This document shows, in pieces, positions 1-12,311 of a stretch of DNA of 64,000 nt (the first letter of the stretch is position 1; each line of letters begins with the position of its first letter). The translations under genes and the position numbers were made by a program. The notes under the pieces were generated by a model. It was not told the DNA's origin and did not search any database. It saw nothing but the letters and a program-made list of their open reading frames with translations. This stretch comes from Lampris incognitus (taxonomy: Eukaryota; Chordata; Actinopteri; Lampriformes; Lampridae), in assembly GCF_029633865.1 (NCBI RefSeq), contig NC_079224.1:19359395-19423394 (forward strand), read 5' to 3'.

Positions 1-2
1 TT

Positions 3-2786
3 GGGGGCGCTGGAGCGCTGTGCCTCGCTAACACACTCTCCACCGGGGATCCATACCAACGCCTGCCCGCAAATTTCCCCGAGCTGACCACACCCACCTT
101 CTCCTCGGCGGTGGCCAAGCACGGCGTGGAACATCATATCACCACAGTGGGGCCCCCAGTTTACGCCCGGGCCCGACGCCTCGACTCGGCCAAGCTCGCA
201 ATAGCCAGGGAGGAGTTTTCGACTATGGAGCGCCTCGGCATTGTCCGCCGTTCTGACAGCCCGTGGGCTTCCCCTCTTCACATGGTTACTAAGGCCAACG
301 GGGGTTGGCGCCCGTGCGGGGACTACCGTCGCCTAAACAATGCCACGACCCCCGACCGGTACCCCATACCGCACATACAAGATTTCTCTACCCACCTGGC
401 GGGCGCTGCCATCTATTCCAAAATCGACTTAGTGCGGGGGTATCACCAAGTGCCGGTCCACCCACTGGATGTCCCAAAAACGGCTGTCATCACACCCTTT
501 GGGCTCTTTGAGTTTTTACGTATGCCTTTCGGCCTTAAAGGGGCGGCGCAGACGTTTCAGCGCGTTATGGATTCTGTGCTCCGTGACATGCCATTTTTGT
601 TTGTGTACTTAGACGACATCCTCGTGGCCAGCGCGTCGGCGGAGGAACACATGACACACCTCAGACAGCTGTTTGACAGGCTCAGCGAACACGGCCTCAT
701 CATCAACCCAGCTAAGTGTCAGTTCGGGGAGTCGTCCATCACCTTCCTCGGGCACCACATCACTCCACAGGGGGCCGTTCCCCTCCCTGCCAGGGTTGAG
801 GCTGTCACCATGTTCCCCCGCCCCCGCACTGTACAGTCGCTGCAGGAATTCCTGGGCATGGTGAACTTTTATAACCGTTTCCTGCCCCGTGCCGCCCACA
901 TCATGCGTCCCCTGTATGAGGCCCTGCGGGGTAAGAAGTCTAAGGACGAGCTGCACTGGTCTTCGGGGATGGACGAGGCTTTTGTGGCCGCCAAGACCGC
1001 GCTGGCCAACGCTGCGCTGCTAGCTCACCCGTCGCCTGCCGCCCCCATAGCCCTTACAACGGATGCCTCCGACTACGCCGTGGGGGCCGTGTGTGAGCAG
1101 TGGGTGGGGGGGGGGGGCTGGCAGCCGTTGGCGTTCTTCAGTAAACAACTCCGTGAGAGCGAGCGCAAATACAGCACCTTTGATAGGGAACTACTGGGTC
1201 TCTTCCTCGCAACCAGACACTTTAGGTTCCTATTGGAGGGCCGACAGTTCACCGCTTTCGTGGACCACAAACCGCTGACGTTCTGTATGGCCAAAACCTC
1301 AGAACCGTGGTCTGGGCGTCAGCAGCGTCATCTCGCGGCGGTTTCCGAGTTTACCACGGACATACAACACGTGTCGGGCAAGGATAACTCCGTCGCCGAC
1401 TGCCTTTCACGGGCGGTTGTTAACGCCGTTCACTTGGGACTCGACTACGCCGCTATGGCAGCGGACCAAGCCAAGGACGCGACCGTTCAAGACTACCGGT
1501 CGACCCCTACGGCGCTACGGCTGGAGGACGTGACGTTCGACGCGGCCAACACCACCCTCCTCTGTGACATCTCCACCGGTCAACCGCGCCCCCTGGTGCC
1601 TACTTCCTGGCGGCGCCGAGTTTTCGACACCGTCCACGGCCTTTCCCACCCGGGAGTGAAGGCCTCGACCAAATTGGTGAGCGTCAAGTTTGTTTGGCCT
1701 GGGCTCCGTAAGGATGTTAGAGCCTGGGCCGGCTCTTGTGTGGCGTGCCAACGCGCCAAGGTGCACCGCCATACCAAGGCCCCTTTGGCGCCGTTTGTGG
1801 TTCCAGAGAGGCGGTTTGACCACGTCAATGTTGACCTGGTGGGTCCCCTGCCCCCCTCCCGTGGTTATACGTTCCTCCTCACTATTGTGGACAGGGCCAC
1901 CAGGTGGCCAGAGGCTATTCCCTTGTCCTCCACGACGGCAGCAGAGGTAGCACGGGCGTTCATCGGCTGCTGGGTGGCCCGTTTCGGCACACCGGGTGAC
2001 ATCACGAGCGACCGGGGCTCCCAGTTTACCTCGGAGCTCTGGACGGCGGTCGCTGAGCACCTGGGGATGAAGATCCACCGCACTACGGCGTACAACCCGC
2101 AGAGCAACGGACTTTGTGAGCGGTTCCATCGGGACATGAAAGCCGCTCTGCGGGCAAGCCTCACTGGCTGCGACTGGATGGACCGGCTCCCATGGGTCAT
2201 GCTCGGCCTGCGTTCGGCCCCGAAGGAAGACCTCCAGACCTCCTCCGCTGAGCTGGTGTATGGCCAGCCCCTGCGAGTTCCGGGGGAGTTTCTTCCGGAT
2301 GCTACGACTCCCTGGTCGGCCGCCTCTCACCTCAGTGCGTCCCGGAGCGCTGCCGGTGCCTTCGCTCCCGTTCCGATGTCTCAACACTGCCTCCCCCGGT
2401 CCTACGTCCCCAAGGATCTGCCATCGGCGAGGTACGTCTTCATTAGGCACGACAGCCATCGGTCCCCGCTGCAGCCCCCATACGACGGGCCCTTCCGCGT
2501 CCTGGAGGCGGGGGATAAGAACTTTGTGGTGGACATGGGGGGCAGGCCGGAGCGGGTCGCTATAGACCGTCTCAAGCCTGCTCACTTGGACATTGGGGAG
2601 CCAATGCAATTGGCCCTACCCCCGCGGCGGGGACGTCCTCCTAGGTCGGCCCCGGCACCTGCCTCTGTTCCTGCTTCGGCCCCGCCTATGGCCCGGGTTT
2701 CGGCCCCATCTGTTTCCCCTCCTGTGAAGCGCAGCCGTTATGGCCGCAGGGTCCACCCCCCGACTCGTCACTTGTTTTCCCCGTGA
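3..2786 (+). CDS. pol: gypsy pol polyprotein (RT, RNase H, integrase), 5' partial
   Basis: The frame is open from base 3, so the true start lies outside the window; the first in-frame GTG at 111 is not a real start. In order it shows reverse transcriptase with the active-site box FVYLDDIL near 600-620, an RNase H domain starting at [10 protein letters not shown] near 1060, the integrase zinc domain (H-x3-H ... CVAC) near 1630-1755, and the integrase core with D near 1830 (VDLVGP), D near 2010 (SDRGSQF) and E near 2120 (NGLCERFH). A GPF-type C-terminal module (YDGPFRVLE, about 2485) and a proline-rich tail follow. No internal stop or frameshift is visible across 927 codons, so this pol may have been functional recently. 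It would copy the element's RNA into DNA and integrate it. Confidence 0.95.
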   Translation, partial: GGAGALCLANTLSTGDPYQRLPANFPELTTPTFSSAVAKHGVEHHITTVGPPVYARARRLDSAKLAIAREEFSTMERLGIVRRSDSPWASPLHMVTKANGGWRPCGDYRRLNNATTPDRYPIPHIQDFSTHLAGAAIYSKIDLVRGYHQVPVHPLDVPKTAVITPFGLFEFLRMPFGLKGAAQTFQRVMDSVLRDMPFLFVYLDDILVASASAEEHMTHLRQLFDRLSEHGLIINPAKCQFGESSITFLGHHITPQGAVPLPARVEAVTMFPRPRTVQSLQEFLGMVNFYNRFLPRAAHIMRPLYEALRGKKSKDELHWSSGMDEAFVAAKTALANAALLAHPSPAAPIALTTDASDYAVGAVCEQWVGGGGWQPLAFFSKQLRESERKYSTFDRELLGLFLATRHFRFLLEGRQFTAFVDHKPLTFCMAKTSEPWSGRQQRHLAAVSEFTTDIQHVSGKDNSVADCLSRAVVNAVHLGLDYAAMAADQAKDATVQDYRSTPTALRLEDVTFDAANTTLLCDISTGQPRPLVPTSWRRRVFDTVHGLSHPGVKASTKLVSVKFVWPGLRKDVRAWAGSCVACQRAKVHRHTKAPLAPFVVPERRFDHVNVDLVGPLPPSRGYTFLLTIVDRATRWPEAIPLSSTTAAEVARAFIGCWVARFGTPGDITSDRGSQFTSELWTAVAEHLGMKIHRTTAYNPQSNGLCERFHRDMKAALRASLTGCDWMDRLPWVMLGLRSAPKEDLQTSSAELVYGQPLRVPGEFLPDATTPWSAASHLSASRSAAGAFAPVPMSQHCLPRSYVPKDLPSARYVFIRHDSHRSPLQPPYDGPFRVLEAGDKNFVVDMGGRPERVAIDRLKPAHLDIGEPMQLALPPRRGRPPRSAPAPASVPASAPPMARVSAPSVSPPVKRSRYGRRVHPPTRHLFSP

Positions 2787-2895
2787 CTTTGCACTATGTC
2801 ATTGACTGTTCTGTTGTAGAGTCTATTTTTATGTTCATGAGTTGCGCTTTTGCTGTTTTGCATTGTTTTGTGTAGGTGAATTCTGGGGGGGCCTG

Positions 2896-3073
2896 TGTGG
2901 TGACCCACATCTATATAACTAGAGACATTCACCTAAGAGAGAATGCACTTCCGCTTCCGGTCCAGAGAGTTCAGTGTCGTTGTCGAATATATGACATGTA
3001 AAGTTGGAGCTAGTAAACTACCTCGACTACGTCTACTCTCACGTCTCCTGTCTCGTTGTTTTCTAACACCACA
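2896..3073 (+). repeat. 3' LTR of the gypsy element
   Basis: The repeat starts TGTGGTG and ends CACCACA, a perfect 7-bp inverted terminal pair, giving 178 bp. A G-rich polypurine tract (2884-2891) lies just upstream, as expected for plus-strand priming. The partner 5' LTR is outside the window, so the boundaries rest only on the termini. Confidence 0.75.
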
Positions 3074-3142
3074 CCTGAATGGAATTATTGTATGAATACA
3101 ATGTATGGACAAGTAGGACTTTGGCTATCTGATACTTGCTAG

Positions 3143-3764
3143 CAGAGCCGGCCCAAGGCATAAGCGAACTAAGCAGTCGCTTAGGGCCCCTGCGCCAGCA
3201 GGGGGCCCCCAAGAGTGCTTGAAATGTCAAACACGACAGGTTGATAAATATATATTTATATATTTGTGTGTGTGATATATCATATCAGTAGTAATCACCT
3301 AAAAACAAAAACTAAATATTTTGATATCATGTTGTTAACAGACTGACAAATTAATGCTACTGGCTTAATCATTTCCGCTTCCTATGTCAGAGCTGGGGTC
3401 AGGTTCATGCGCATTATAACTGTAAGCAAGTACATCGCGACAGTATGTCACCTAAAAAGGTTTATTCATCTGGCACAGAGAAGCAAAAGAGGAGGAAAGC
3501 AGAGGAGGACAAAAAACAGTAGGATAAAGGTACTGTTCTGCACTTTTGCACAGTTCAAAAGCAATTCAAATAGTTAACTTGTACAGTAAATGCATTGTCT
3601 GCTGGTTTATTTTATGACTTTCCAGCACAGTAGTAAGTCATGACAATGGTATGGTAATGATCAAGCATGGGCATAATATTGTCGGTGGTGGGAGGTGGGT
3701 TTAGCATGGGGGTGGACGGGGGGGCCCAAATCTTAGGGCCTCATAAAGATTTGGGCCGGCTCTG
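3143..3764 (+). mobile_element. non-autonomous hAT transposon with transposase remnant
   Basis: The inverted ends CAGAGCCGGCCC and GGGCCGGCTCTG are flanked by a perfect 8-bp target duplication CTTGCTAG (3135-3142 and 3765-3772), the hAT hallmark. A short reading frame beginning near 3447 (MSPKKVYSSG...KRRKAEEDKKQ then stop) resembles the basic N-terminus of TTF-type hAT transposases; the rest of the transposase is gone. A 5'-truncated copy of the same insertion, with the same right flank, sits at 48360-48904. Confidence 0.88.
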
Positions 3765-4495
3765 CTTGCTAGTTAGCGCGCTAGTTTTAGACAAACTATG
3801 AGGAAAATCCTACACTACATATAACACTGAATTCAGTTATTTCCATTGGGGAACATTATAGATTACGGTGTTCTCGTTATCAACGGGTCTGTGATGGTAG
3901 TTTGCTGTACTGCTATATCGTTACACTTGAATAAAATTAATGTTACTATATTTGGCTAACCTGTTATTAATTTGTTAGCTCGCTATCGTAGTTTTAAGTT
4001 GCCTTGAAATGGAACTCGTGAGAAGGACATGCCCAATCGTGTACAGAACTCGTGAACTCTGCGCTCTCAGCAAATGTCCACTTTTGAGGTTTTTAATATC
4101 GGTAGGGCGTTCAACTGGTGAACAAGGTAAACTCACCATATGACAACAGCAGGAGAAGGTAGGAGGTAAACCAAGAATGTGTTCTTTCTGGAATACATTT
4201 CATTACCATCTTTTTCCTAATTAATTTGTGGTGAACATTGCATATGTTGAGAGAGGTTACCATGGTCATTGTGTATAATTCAGGTGGACATTTTTTGTGA
4301 GTGTGCATGGTTATTTACTCTGATATATGGATTATTGTATGGATAACTAAAAAGGACAGATTGCTCATATTATGACCGAGTTGTAAATGCCACTGCTCAG
4401 TTCGCACTCTACAATATATGAGAAATTAGACTTCTGACACAATATGCCACACAACTTGTGCAGGCTTGGATAATTACTTTATCTATCAAATACAC

Positions 4496-4811
4496 CAGGG
4501 GTCCCCAATTACTTTTCATAGCGGGCCACTTTTAGGGCCACTTTTAAAACCACGGGCCACTCAACCTCCAGCAGCATGTTGTTCGTTAGTTTGTTTTGGT
4601 GTCGATACGTTGCAGGCATTATAATTTAAACAGAGATTTTTCATCTATTTTTCGATATATTACTAGTCTTACTTTTACTAAGAAATTAAAAAAAATTTTT
4701 GGTAGGGAAATAAAAAAAAAATTCTGGCATTTCTCCAAAAATTCTCGCGGACCATAAATCAACCCGTCACGGGCCGGACGTGGCCCGCGGGCCGCCTATT
4801 GGGGACCCCTG
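4496..4811. mobile_element. hAT-type MITE
   Basis: The ends CAGGGGTCCCCAA and TTGGGGACCCCTG are perfect inverted repeats, flanked by an 8-bp target duplication AAATACAC (4488-4495, 4812-4819). The duplicate locus near 49646-49657 holds a single AAATACAC and no insert, so the empty site is visible in the same window. There is no coding capacity. Confidence 0.95.
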
Positions 4812-5539
4812 AAATACACTATCAAAAGTTTGTGGTTCTTCTTACAGATCGCTACAATGCATTCATTTGTTATTTCTGCAATAGCAGAGCAGCTGGAGCA
4901 GAGGACACAATGCTTTGGCCGGGTATAGCTTCACTGTTTGCTCATAGTTCATTAATTAGGCATATATCTTGTCATAAAACAAACAAACCAAACAGGTCTT
5001 GTAAACAACTTTTTATGTCTATAGGCAACACCCAAAGAAATTCAGGGAAGCTTGCCCTTTATTCAGTCAGCAGACAGTCTTTTTACAATAAGTATGGCAT
5101 ATTTAGTGTGTTATTTAATTTGACCCAGTATGGATAACTCAAAAAAGCAATCAGGTTCATTATATTATGAGAATGAAGATGTTCCATCCATTGAATACTG
5201 TTTATTAACAGTTAATGAACAGAGATTGGAAGCAATTAGATTGAAAGGCATTGAGGGTAATTAAGCAGTTAGGAATGTATTTTTTACAAATATTTAAGTT
5301 TATACTTTGAATTAGTGAACAGATGCTGCAAGTGTGAAGGAAAAACCCAGTACATCCATGGCAACCAGTAGTGTGCTTGGTAGTGGTTTGGTGGTTTGAT
5401 TGTCACAGGTGCAGAGGTAGGTGCTATGGGTGCCATAGCCATGGGTGCCTTTTGCTTTGCCTTTGTACTCTGGCTTTTGCTTGCATGATGCCCATTGTTG
5501 CTTTTCTTGTCCCTCCTTGCAGCTCTGATGTTCTTGCTC

Positions 5540-6455
5540 TCAATCCGCAACCTCAGCCTGATGTATTTGCTGATTATCTTTTCTTTTTTTTCTTTTTTTT
5601 TTGACATCATGGCATAGGGGGAGCCTGCTGTCCAGGAGCATGACTTCACTTTCTAGCAAGTCCACCGTATTGGGGAGTTCCATGAGGGAATCACTCGTCT
5701 TCGCCCGGAACAACTGCTCCACTTTACAGACAAAATCAAAGGCCTCATCTGATGGATGGTGAAGAGCACCCCTCTTGAATTTCTTTAGTCGAAGTAAACT
5801 GCATTCTTTGTCATCACTGTTGTCATTTTCCACAACTGCAGCCTGGCATTCATCACAAATTGAGCAGTTGCTGACGACCTGCCTCACAATATATCCTGCA
5901 AGATGGAAGAGAATGCAGGTGTCTGTTTGTTTAATCTCAGGTGCTGCTCTTACCTCCATCAGTTCTTCCACCCTCAGACCAGGGCTAGAGACCGTCTCCG
6001 TCATGTCCAGGAAGTCCGCTAAGTTGTCACAGTCATTGTCAAGGTAGCTGCCAGTTTTTACAGTTGTTAAGAACTGCCCAACAGTTACTGCCCTCAGTGA
6101 GTTGCAGAACTCCCCTGGAGTTGGGACAGCATTTCTTTGCCTGATGCAGCTGAACGTGTTCTCCAAACAATCCTGGGTAAACCTACTGGTTAAGTCAAAT
6201 TTGTGGCCCCGACTCAGCAGATCCTGCTGGATCTCGCGAATTGTGGTGGTGGCCATCACCACTCCAGTTTGAACTGGTTTTCACCCTCCCTGACGACCAA
6301 TCCTCAGGCCACAGAAAAGATGGATAATTTAATGCCGGAAGTTGATGGCCTTCTCATATTCATCCAGCCTAAATCTGCTAAGCACCCTTACCACATTACG
6401 AGATGACATCAGGTCGAACCAGTGGTCTATCCACTCAAGAAACCGTGAGTGTGCA
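5540..6455 (-). pseudogene. P-element / THAP9-like transposase, C-terminal fragment
   Basis: The longest open piece (5540-6262) encodes 240 residues with the motif FTQDCLENTFSCIRQRNAVP, typical of the RNase-H-like C-terminal part of P-element and THAP9 transposases. Related coding continues upstream to about 6455 (SRFLEWIDHWFDLMSSRN) but is interrupted by stop codons, including one after INFRH. A possible splice acceptor lies at 6457-6458. The THAP DNA-binding domain and first catalytic residues are not in the window. The lysine-rich tail runs into an A-rich tract. Second copy at 52077-52950. Confidence 0.82.
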
Positions 6456-7440
6456 TCTTAACTTCTGGAGTGATTCTGAATTACTGGTTCATCTAGAATA
6501 GAGTAAGTATCATCTTTCTTGTTTAACAAGTTGCTACTAGTCTTATTCCAGCTGCTTGAGTATTAGTCCTTTTGTCTACCCATTTGTTGCTGGTTGCTAG
6601 TGGGATCTTATTCTAGCTGTACCTGTCTTATTCTATTTACTTACTTGTCTTATTTACTTATTCTAGCTGTAGCTGTTTTTAAACTAGTGGGCCCTTAAAT
6701 ATTTCTTGTTGCCTAACTGTTTTGACTTGGCTATCCTTTTAGCTTATAAATATATTCCTTGGTAACTTGCCGTTTGCAGTTTTAATAGTATTGTGTGAGG
6801 TTTTATAGAGTTTTACATAAGTGACCAGTTTCTGGGCAATAGGCCTATTTTCAGTGTACCTCTTTGGCCAATTAGGTGTTAAGTGGCCAGGGTGTAGCCA
6901 GAACATCGCAGGGATTTATAAGTCTGGCCTGATTCAGTTTCAATCCAGTGTGCATTTTAACTTCTGGAGCGATTCTGAATTGCTGCTTCGTCTAGAATAG
7001 AGTAAGTATCATCTTTCTTGCTTAACAAATTGCTGTTAGTCTTATTCTAGCTGCTTGAGTATTAGTCATTTTCTCTACACATCTGCTGCTGGTTCCTAGT
7101 GGGATCTTATTCTAGCTGTAGCTGTCTTATTCTATTTACTTACTTGTCTTATTTACTTATTCTAGCTGTAGCTATTTTTCACCTAGTGTGCCCTTAAATA
7201 TTTCTTGTTGCCTAACTGTTTTGACTTGACTATCCTTTTAGCTTATAAATATATTCCTTGGTAACTTGCTGTTTGCAATTTTAATAGTATTGTGTGAGGT
7301 TTGATAGAGTTTTACATAAGTGTCCAGTTTCTGGGCAATAAGCCTATTTTCAGTGTACCTCTTTGGCCAATTAGGTGTTAAGTGGCCAGGGTGTGGCCTG
7401 CACTCATGGCAGTCAATTAGCAATCAGTGTTCTTTAAATC
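6449..7440. repeat. tandem duplication, about 0.5-kb unit
   Basis: Two direct copies of about 0.5 kb start at roughly 6451 and 6950 (both begin gtgcatYttaacttctgg) and share the same internal order. The partner block at 52945-53440 has only one unit, so this is a local change in copy A. The unit lies just upstream of the P-transposase exon and is probably its 5' intron or terminal region. Confidence 0.8.
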
Positions 7441-7546
7441 ACTGCTGCTACTTGGAAGCATTAGCTTCCAAGCGTCAGGCAAACAAGCCTAGGTTGAATG
7501 AAGGCTAGAGTGAACAAAGGCAAGCACGACTTTTTCAAGCCAAGAC

Positions 7547-10500
7547 TTCGTCAAGCACGGGCTGCTCTTTTTAGACCCGGTCAGTCATCTGTATCTGTGT
7601 ACATAGTATAGACTATGTGTTTCCTTCGCATTCCTGTCCTTTCCTCTACCCGGGGCTGGCATAGACATTGGGTCACCCCTAGGCACTTTTGAACCTACCA
7701 ATCTCATCTATCCCACTGTCTCCACTCACGTTGAACAAGTGGTGACGGGAGGTCTCTGGAATTGCCAGTCTGTGGTGCCGAAAGCTGAGTTTATCTCAGG
7801 CTATGCATCCTTGCTCTCCCTCAACTCTCTTCCTCTAACTGAGACCTGGATCATGCCAGAAAACACTACCACACCCTACCTCTGTCTGATGTGTACTCTT
7901 TTTCTCACACTCCCAGAGCTGGAAGGCGGGGTGGTGGTACTGGCCTGCTAATCTCCCTGAAATGGAAATACTCTCTTGTTTCCATTCCAAAATTTTCTCC
8001 ACCCTCTTTTGAATTTCATGCCGTTACTGTCTCTTATCCAGTCAAACTCACCATCGTGGTTGTGTACCGCCCACCAGGCCCTCTTGGTGAGTTTCTGGAG
8101 GTGCTTGACACACTTGTCTCGCACTTCCCTCTTGATGACTCTGCACTTATCCTTCTCGGTGACTTCAACAGCCACACTAACAAGCTAGATCCTGTTCTCT
8201 CTTTCCTTTCCTCCTTTGACCTTCACCTCTCACCTTCACCTCTCACCCTCTCCTCCTACCCACAAGGCCGGCAACCAGCTGGACCTTATCTTTACTAGAC
8301 ACTGTCCTATTTCCAATCTCTCAGTTACTCCCCTCCAGCTCTCTGACCACTATTTCATGTCCTACTCTCTCTCCCTGTCTTCACCCCCCTCAGCCCCTTC
8401 CCCTACCCACATAGTTTCCACCCGAAGACACCTCTGCTCTCTCTCCGCCACTGATCTTTCTTCCTCTGTTACCTCTATCCTCCCTACACCTGAATCTTTC
8501 TCTCTCCTACCCCCTGACACTGCTACTGATCTTCTTCTCTCTACCCTCTCCTCTTCACTGGACAATCTCTGTCCCCTCACCTCCAGGTCTGCACGCCCAA
8601 CTCCACCTGCCCCTTGGCTGACCGACTCAGTACGTACTGACAGATGGAGCCTGATAGTGGCAGAGCGGAAATGGAGGAAAGGCAAACTCCCAGAGGACCT
8701 TCTCAACTTCCAATCGCTTCTTTCCACTTTCTCCTCCTCCCTTTCTGCTGCTAAGGCTGCCTTCTATCGCTCTAAAATCCTATCCTCTGCCTCTAATCCT
8801 AAGAAACTCTTTGAAACCTTCTCTACACTTCTTCAACCCCCCCACCTCCTCCTCCTACTTCCTCTCTTCTCCCTGATGACTTCGCTAACTTCTTTGACAA
8901 GAAGGTAAACGACATCAGATCCTCCTTTTCTCACCACCCGGTTAGTGCTGCTTGCACTATCCCACCGTCTGCACCCTCCCTCACCTCTCCATGTCCCACC
9001 CTATCCCACCTCGCTTCCCTCTCCCCCGACGAGGTTCTAAACCTCATCACATCCAGTCGCCCCACCACATGCTCCCTTGACCTGGTCCCCCCCGTCTTCT
9101 TTAGTCTATAGCACCTGAACTCCTTCCCTATCTAACCCACCTCATCAACACCTCCCCCCAGGCAGGATGCTTTCCATCTGTCTTCAAGACTGCTAGAGTC
9201 ACCCCCCTTCTCACGAAACCATCACTTAACCCCTCTGACGTCAAAAACTACATACCAGTTTCCCTTCTACCCTTTCTATCCAAAACTTTCGAACGTGCTG
9301 TCTTTAACCAACTTTCTTTGTACCTGCACCAGAACAACCTCCTGGACCCCAACTAGTCTAGGTTCAGGGTGGGTCACTCGACAGAGATGGCCTTCCTTGC
9401 AGTGACAGAATCGCTGCACTCTGCGAGAGCAAACTCTCTCTCCTCTGTCCTGATACTCCTGGACCTGTCAGCTGCGTTCGACACAGTGAACCACCAGATC
9501 CTCCTCTCTACCCTCGAGGGGCTGGGTGTCACAGGCTCTGCACTCTCAATGTTTGCGACCTACCTGACAGGTCGCTCCTACCAGATGACATGGAGGGGAT
9601 CTGCGTCTGAGCCTCGCAGACTGACTACAGGCATTCCACAGGGTTCGGTTCTGGCTGCTCTCCTTTTCTCCCTGTACACGACATCCCTGGGTTCTGTTAT
9701 TCGCTTGCATGACTTCTCTTACCATTGTTATGCTGATGACACCCAGCTGATCTTGTCCTTTCCTCCCTCTGCCACACAAGTAGAGACACACATTGCTGCG
9801 TGCTTGACTGACATCTCAGAGTGGATGGCGACACACCACTTGAAGCTCAATTTGGACAAGACAGAGCTGATGTTCCTCCCGGGGAAAGGTTGCCCGCACC
9901 AAGACCTGGCCACCCCCATTGACAACACCGTGGTGACGCCAACTCGGACTGTGAGGAATCTGGGTGTGATCCTGGATGACCAACTATCGTTTGCTGAAAA
10001 CGTTGCATCGGTTGCTCGCTCCTGCGGATTTCTCCTCTATAACATCAGGAGGATTTGCCCATTCCTTACCGACGAGATGGCAAAGGTGCTCATCCAGGCT
10101 CTGGTCATCTCCCGGCTGGACCACGGCAACTTCCTCCTTGCTGGCGCCCCGACGTCGGCCATCAGACCTCTGCAGCTTGCTCAGTGAGCTGCAGCTCGTC
10201 TGGTGTTCAACTGCCCTACGTTCTCCCACAGAACTCCCCTTCTCATGTCCCTACACTGGCTCCCAGTAGTTGCTCGCATCCAGTAGGTGCTAGCCTACAG
10301 GACAGTGAAAGGAACAGCTTCTTCCTATCTCCAGGCCATGGTCAAGCCCTACATCCGCGCCCAACCACTTCGCTATGCTGCCTCGGGACACCTGGTTGCC
10401 CCATCGCTCAGAGGCCCTTGCTGCCGATCGACCCGGTCATGGCTCTTTTCTGTCCTGGCCCCACAGTGGTGGAATGAACTCCCCACTTATGTCAGGACAG

Positions 10501-10765
10501 CGGAGTCACTGCCCATCTTTCGGCGCAGGTTGAAAACTAACCTCTTTAAGAACTACTACCCTGTTACTTGTTCCTTATTGTATTCACTCATTTAAAAAAA
10601 AACTCTTTCTTACACTTTTACTTTAGTGCTGGTTTTGCTCTTAGATGCTTGTTTCAATGCACTTATGACCTCTGATGACTGTAGTTCTCCTGATTTCCTA
10701 CGTTAAATGCACTTATTGTAAGTCGCTTTGGATAAAAGCGTCGGCTAAATGACTGTAATGTAAAA
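7547..10765 (+). mobile_element. L2-type LINE (endonuclease + reverse transcriptase), inactivated
   Basis: Broken reading frames give an AP endonuclease from about 7740 (GLWNCQS..., LTETWI, GDFNSH near 8165) and a reverse transcriptase from about 9250 to 10590 (GIPQGSV near 9630, CYADDTQLIL near 9730). Stops and frameshifts occur throughout, for example near 8300, 8908, 9357 and 10185. The 3' end carries the conserved fish L2 tail (gtcgctttggataaaagcg, about 10721-10740) followed by a degenerate TGTAA repeat to about 10765. It is close to full length. The 5' end is placed only approximately, where similarity to the duplicated block stops. Confidence 0.9.
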
Positions 10766-10918
10766 TGTAATGTAAATGTTGTGAGGTATTCTTGAGGACT
10801 TTGCTCCTCCAATACCAAGTACCTCAGAGCAGCACCTGTAGCCTTGCTGAATAGGTGTGCCTGTAGTGAAGTGGATTTTGTTGGACTGCAGCTCACTCTA
10901 CCATCTCATCTTCATCTA

Positions 10919-11333
10919 TGTGAGAGCGTAGTCCTGCGTGTTTGTTGATAAAGCAATAGGAGAAGATGTTCGGTCTCAAAACCATCCGTTTTATTTAGCA
11001 GTAAATGGATAAAGCATACAGAGCTCTGGGTCCAGATCTTCCTATCCCTGACAAACAACAGATTGTGTCAGTTCACGAAGTCTGACTGTCTCTCCTTTCC
11101 CTGACCCAGTCTTTATACTATACAAAGTGTTGACTGAACATGAATGTGTGGTCTTCTTTGTGATTGGTCCGTTCATCTGACTCCATTTCCGCCTCACTGA
11201 TATCCGGACTCCAGGTAATCTTCTTCTACATCTGCTGTGACCTCCTTGTTGCAGCTGCCGTCGTAAAATCCTGTTCCTATTTCTGAAACCACAAATCACA
11301 GCACATCTTGTCTCTACTCCCCCTTGACCACAA
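10919..11333 (-). repeat. possible solo LTR
   Basis: Read on the minus strand the segment starts TGTTGTGG and ends CTCTCACA. A TATA-like run lies near 11110, and an AATAAA signal near 10990 precedes a U5-like terminal stretch. That order fits an LTR (U3, R, U5). I found no target duplication and no partner LTR, so this remains a suggestion. Confidence 0.35.
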
Positions 11334-11892
11334 CACCCTTATTGTTCCCTTTCCTATTCAGAGCCGCTAACCTTATCTAAGGTCAGCGACCCTCACTCCT
11401 TCCATGGAGATAGACACACTCTCCTTCTTGGGACATCTTATCCTTTTATTGCCCCCCACTTCTCTTCCTATAATTTACTCTGCATTCCTCTGTCTGCTAA
11501 CATACTCAGTACTTTTCCACTGCCACTATAGCCCCTCATGTCCTTGTAACAAGCCCTGTTCCTCATGCATATGCTTTCCCAATGATTAATATATCCTTAT
11601 ATCCCTTATTCCAATTAATACGTTGTAATCATCATTATTAAACATCACACCATTACATTTATCTACAATTTGTATTGCTTTTTTACAGTTTCATTTCCCC
11701 ACAGTATCACTATTTTATTCTTTAGGCTATGGTGGTAACAGGGAGGAATTATTAGTCAGTCACACCTCTTAAGGTGTGCCCAGTACATGGAGACCTACCC
11801 TTATCGTACTCACACTCACTTTTGCCTTGTCATCATGTTTACATTGCCGTACCATTAAATAAATTCTTCTATTTATTGGAAACCTGCAGTTT
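11334..11892. other. unassigned sequence
   Basis: No convincing gene or repeat boundary is seen. The right end reads directly into the GTTGC target site of the gypsy nest and resumes at 21350, so 11334-11892 and 21350-21428 were contiguous before that insertion. Confidence 0.5.
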
Positions 11893-11897
11893 GTTGC

Positions 11898-12082
11898 TGT
11901 CATGTGCATGAACGACAGGCAAGGGAGTCGCGATTAATAACATGCTTTATTCAGTCATCTGCTTCCAGTCCCCGACCCGGACAATCCCCAGAATGCCCCA
12001 GTACAGAACCGTGCTAAAACATATAGTTGCGTGCCCCTCCTCTTACGTACACAGCATGCTGGGCACTGTAGTTCTCATCACA
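11898..12082 (-). repeat. 3' LTR of outer gypsy element
   Basis: 185 bp, TGTGATGAG...CATGACA on the minus strand. By eye it differs from the 5' LTR at 8 positions (about 4%), so this insertion is clearly older than the element nested in it. Confidence 0.93.
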
Positions 12083-12311
12083 TCTCCCTCCTTTTAAAGA
12101 ACATTTATGTTCCAATGGAAACAATAACATTGCTAGATTATAAAACATAGCAACAGCAATACCATATTAGCAATTTTCCAATTAACAGCATAACCAGCTA
12201 ACAATGAAGACATGCACTTCAAAATTCAAAAATTAACCTGAAGGGTGGGGTAGACTGCCCAGCCCTTCGACTGAGTGTGGGGATTATTCTGCCCCATTGC
12301 TCACTCAGTAT

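Larger units (their letters stand above)
1..3073 (+). mobile_element. Ty3/gypsy LTR retrotransposon, 3' part (probable CsRn1 clade)
   Basis: This is the pol gene, polypurine tract and 3' LTR of a gypsy-type retrotransposon whose 5' LTR, gag and protease lie left of the window. Pol is clearly homologous to that of the element at 16314-20726, and both have the same kind of polypurine tract ahead of an LTR starting TGTGGTG. Clade assignment follows the relative at 16314-20726, which shows a CHCC gag motif and a tRNA-Trp primer site. The 3' flank after the LTR begins cctgaatgg; the target duplication cannot be checked because the 5' end is missing. Confidence 0.93.
3218..7546 (+). repeat. duplicated block, copy A (partner at 48360-53538)
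   Basis: Sequence from inside the hAT element at 3218 to about 7546 recurs at 48360-53538 in the same orientation, with about 4% mismatches where I compared by eye. Differences are mostly insertions: copy A alone has a 316-bp MITE at 4496 and a second tandem unit at about 6950; copy B alone has a 1655-bp LTR. The block contains the P-transposase fragment. Stretches 3773-4487, 4820-5539 and 6457-7546 show no gene; the left breakpoint lies within the hAT element. Confidence 0.9.

Noticed and set aside
1515-2609. 364-codon open frame on the minus strand
   Set aside because: It lies wholly antisense to the gypsy integrase, with no recognisable domain; it is a shadow of a GC-rich coding region.
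10919-11333. Host promoter or gene end
   Set aside because: TATA and AATAAA occur in LTR order on the minus strand with TG/CA ends; no exon follows, so a solo LTR is more likely, though not proven.
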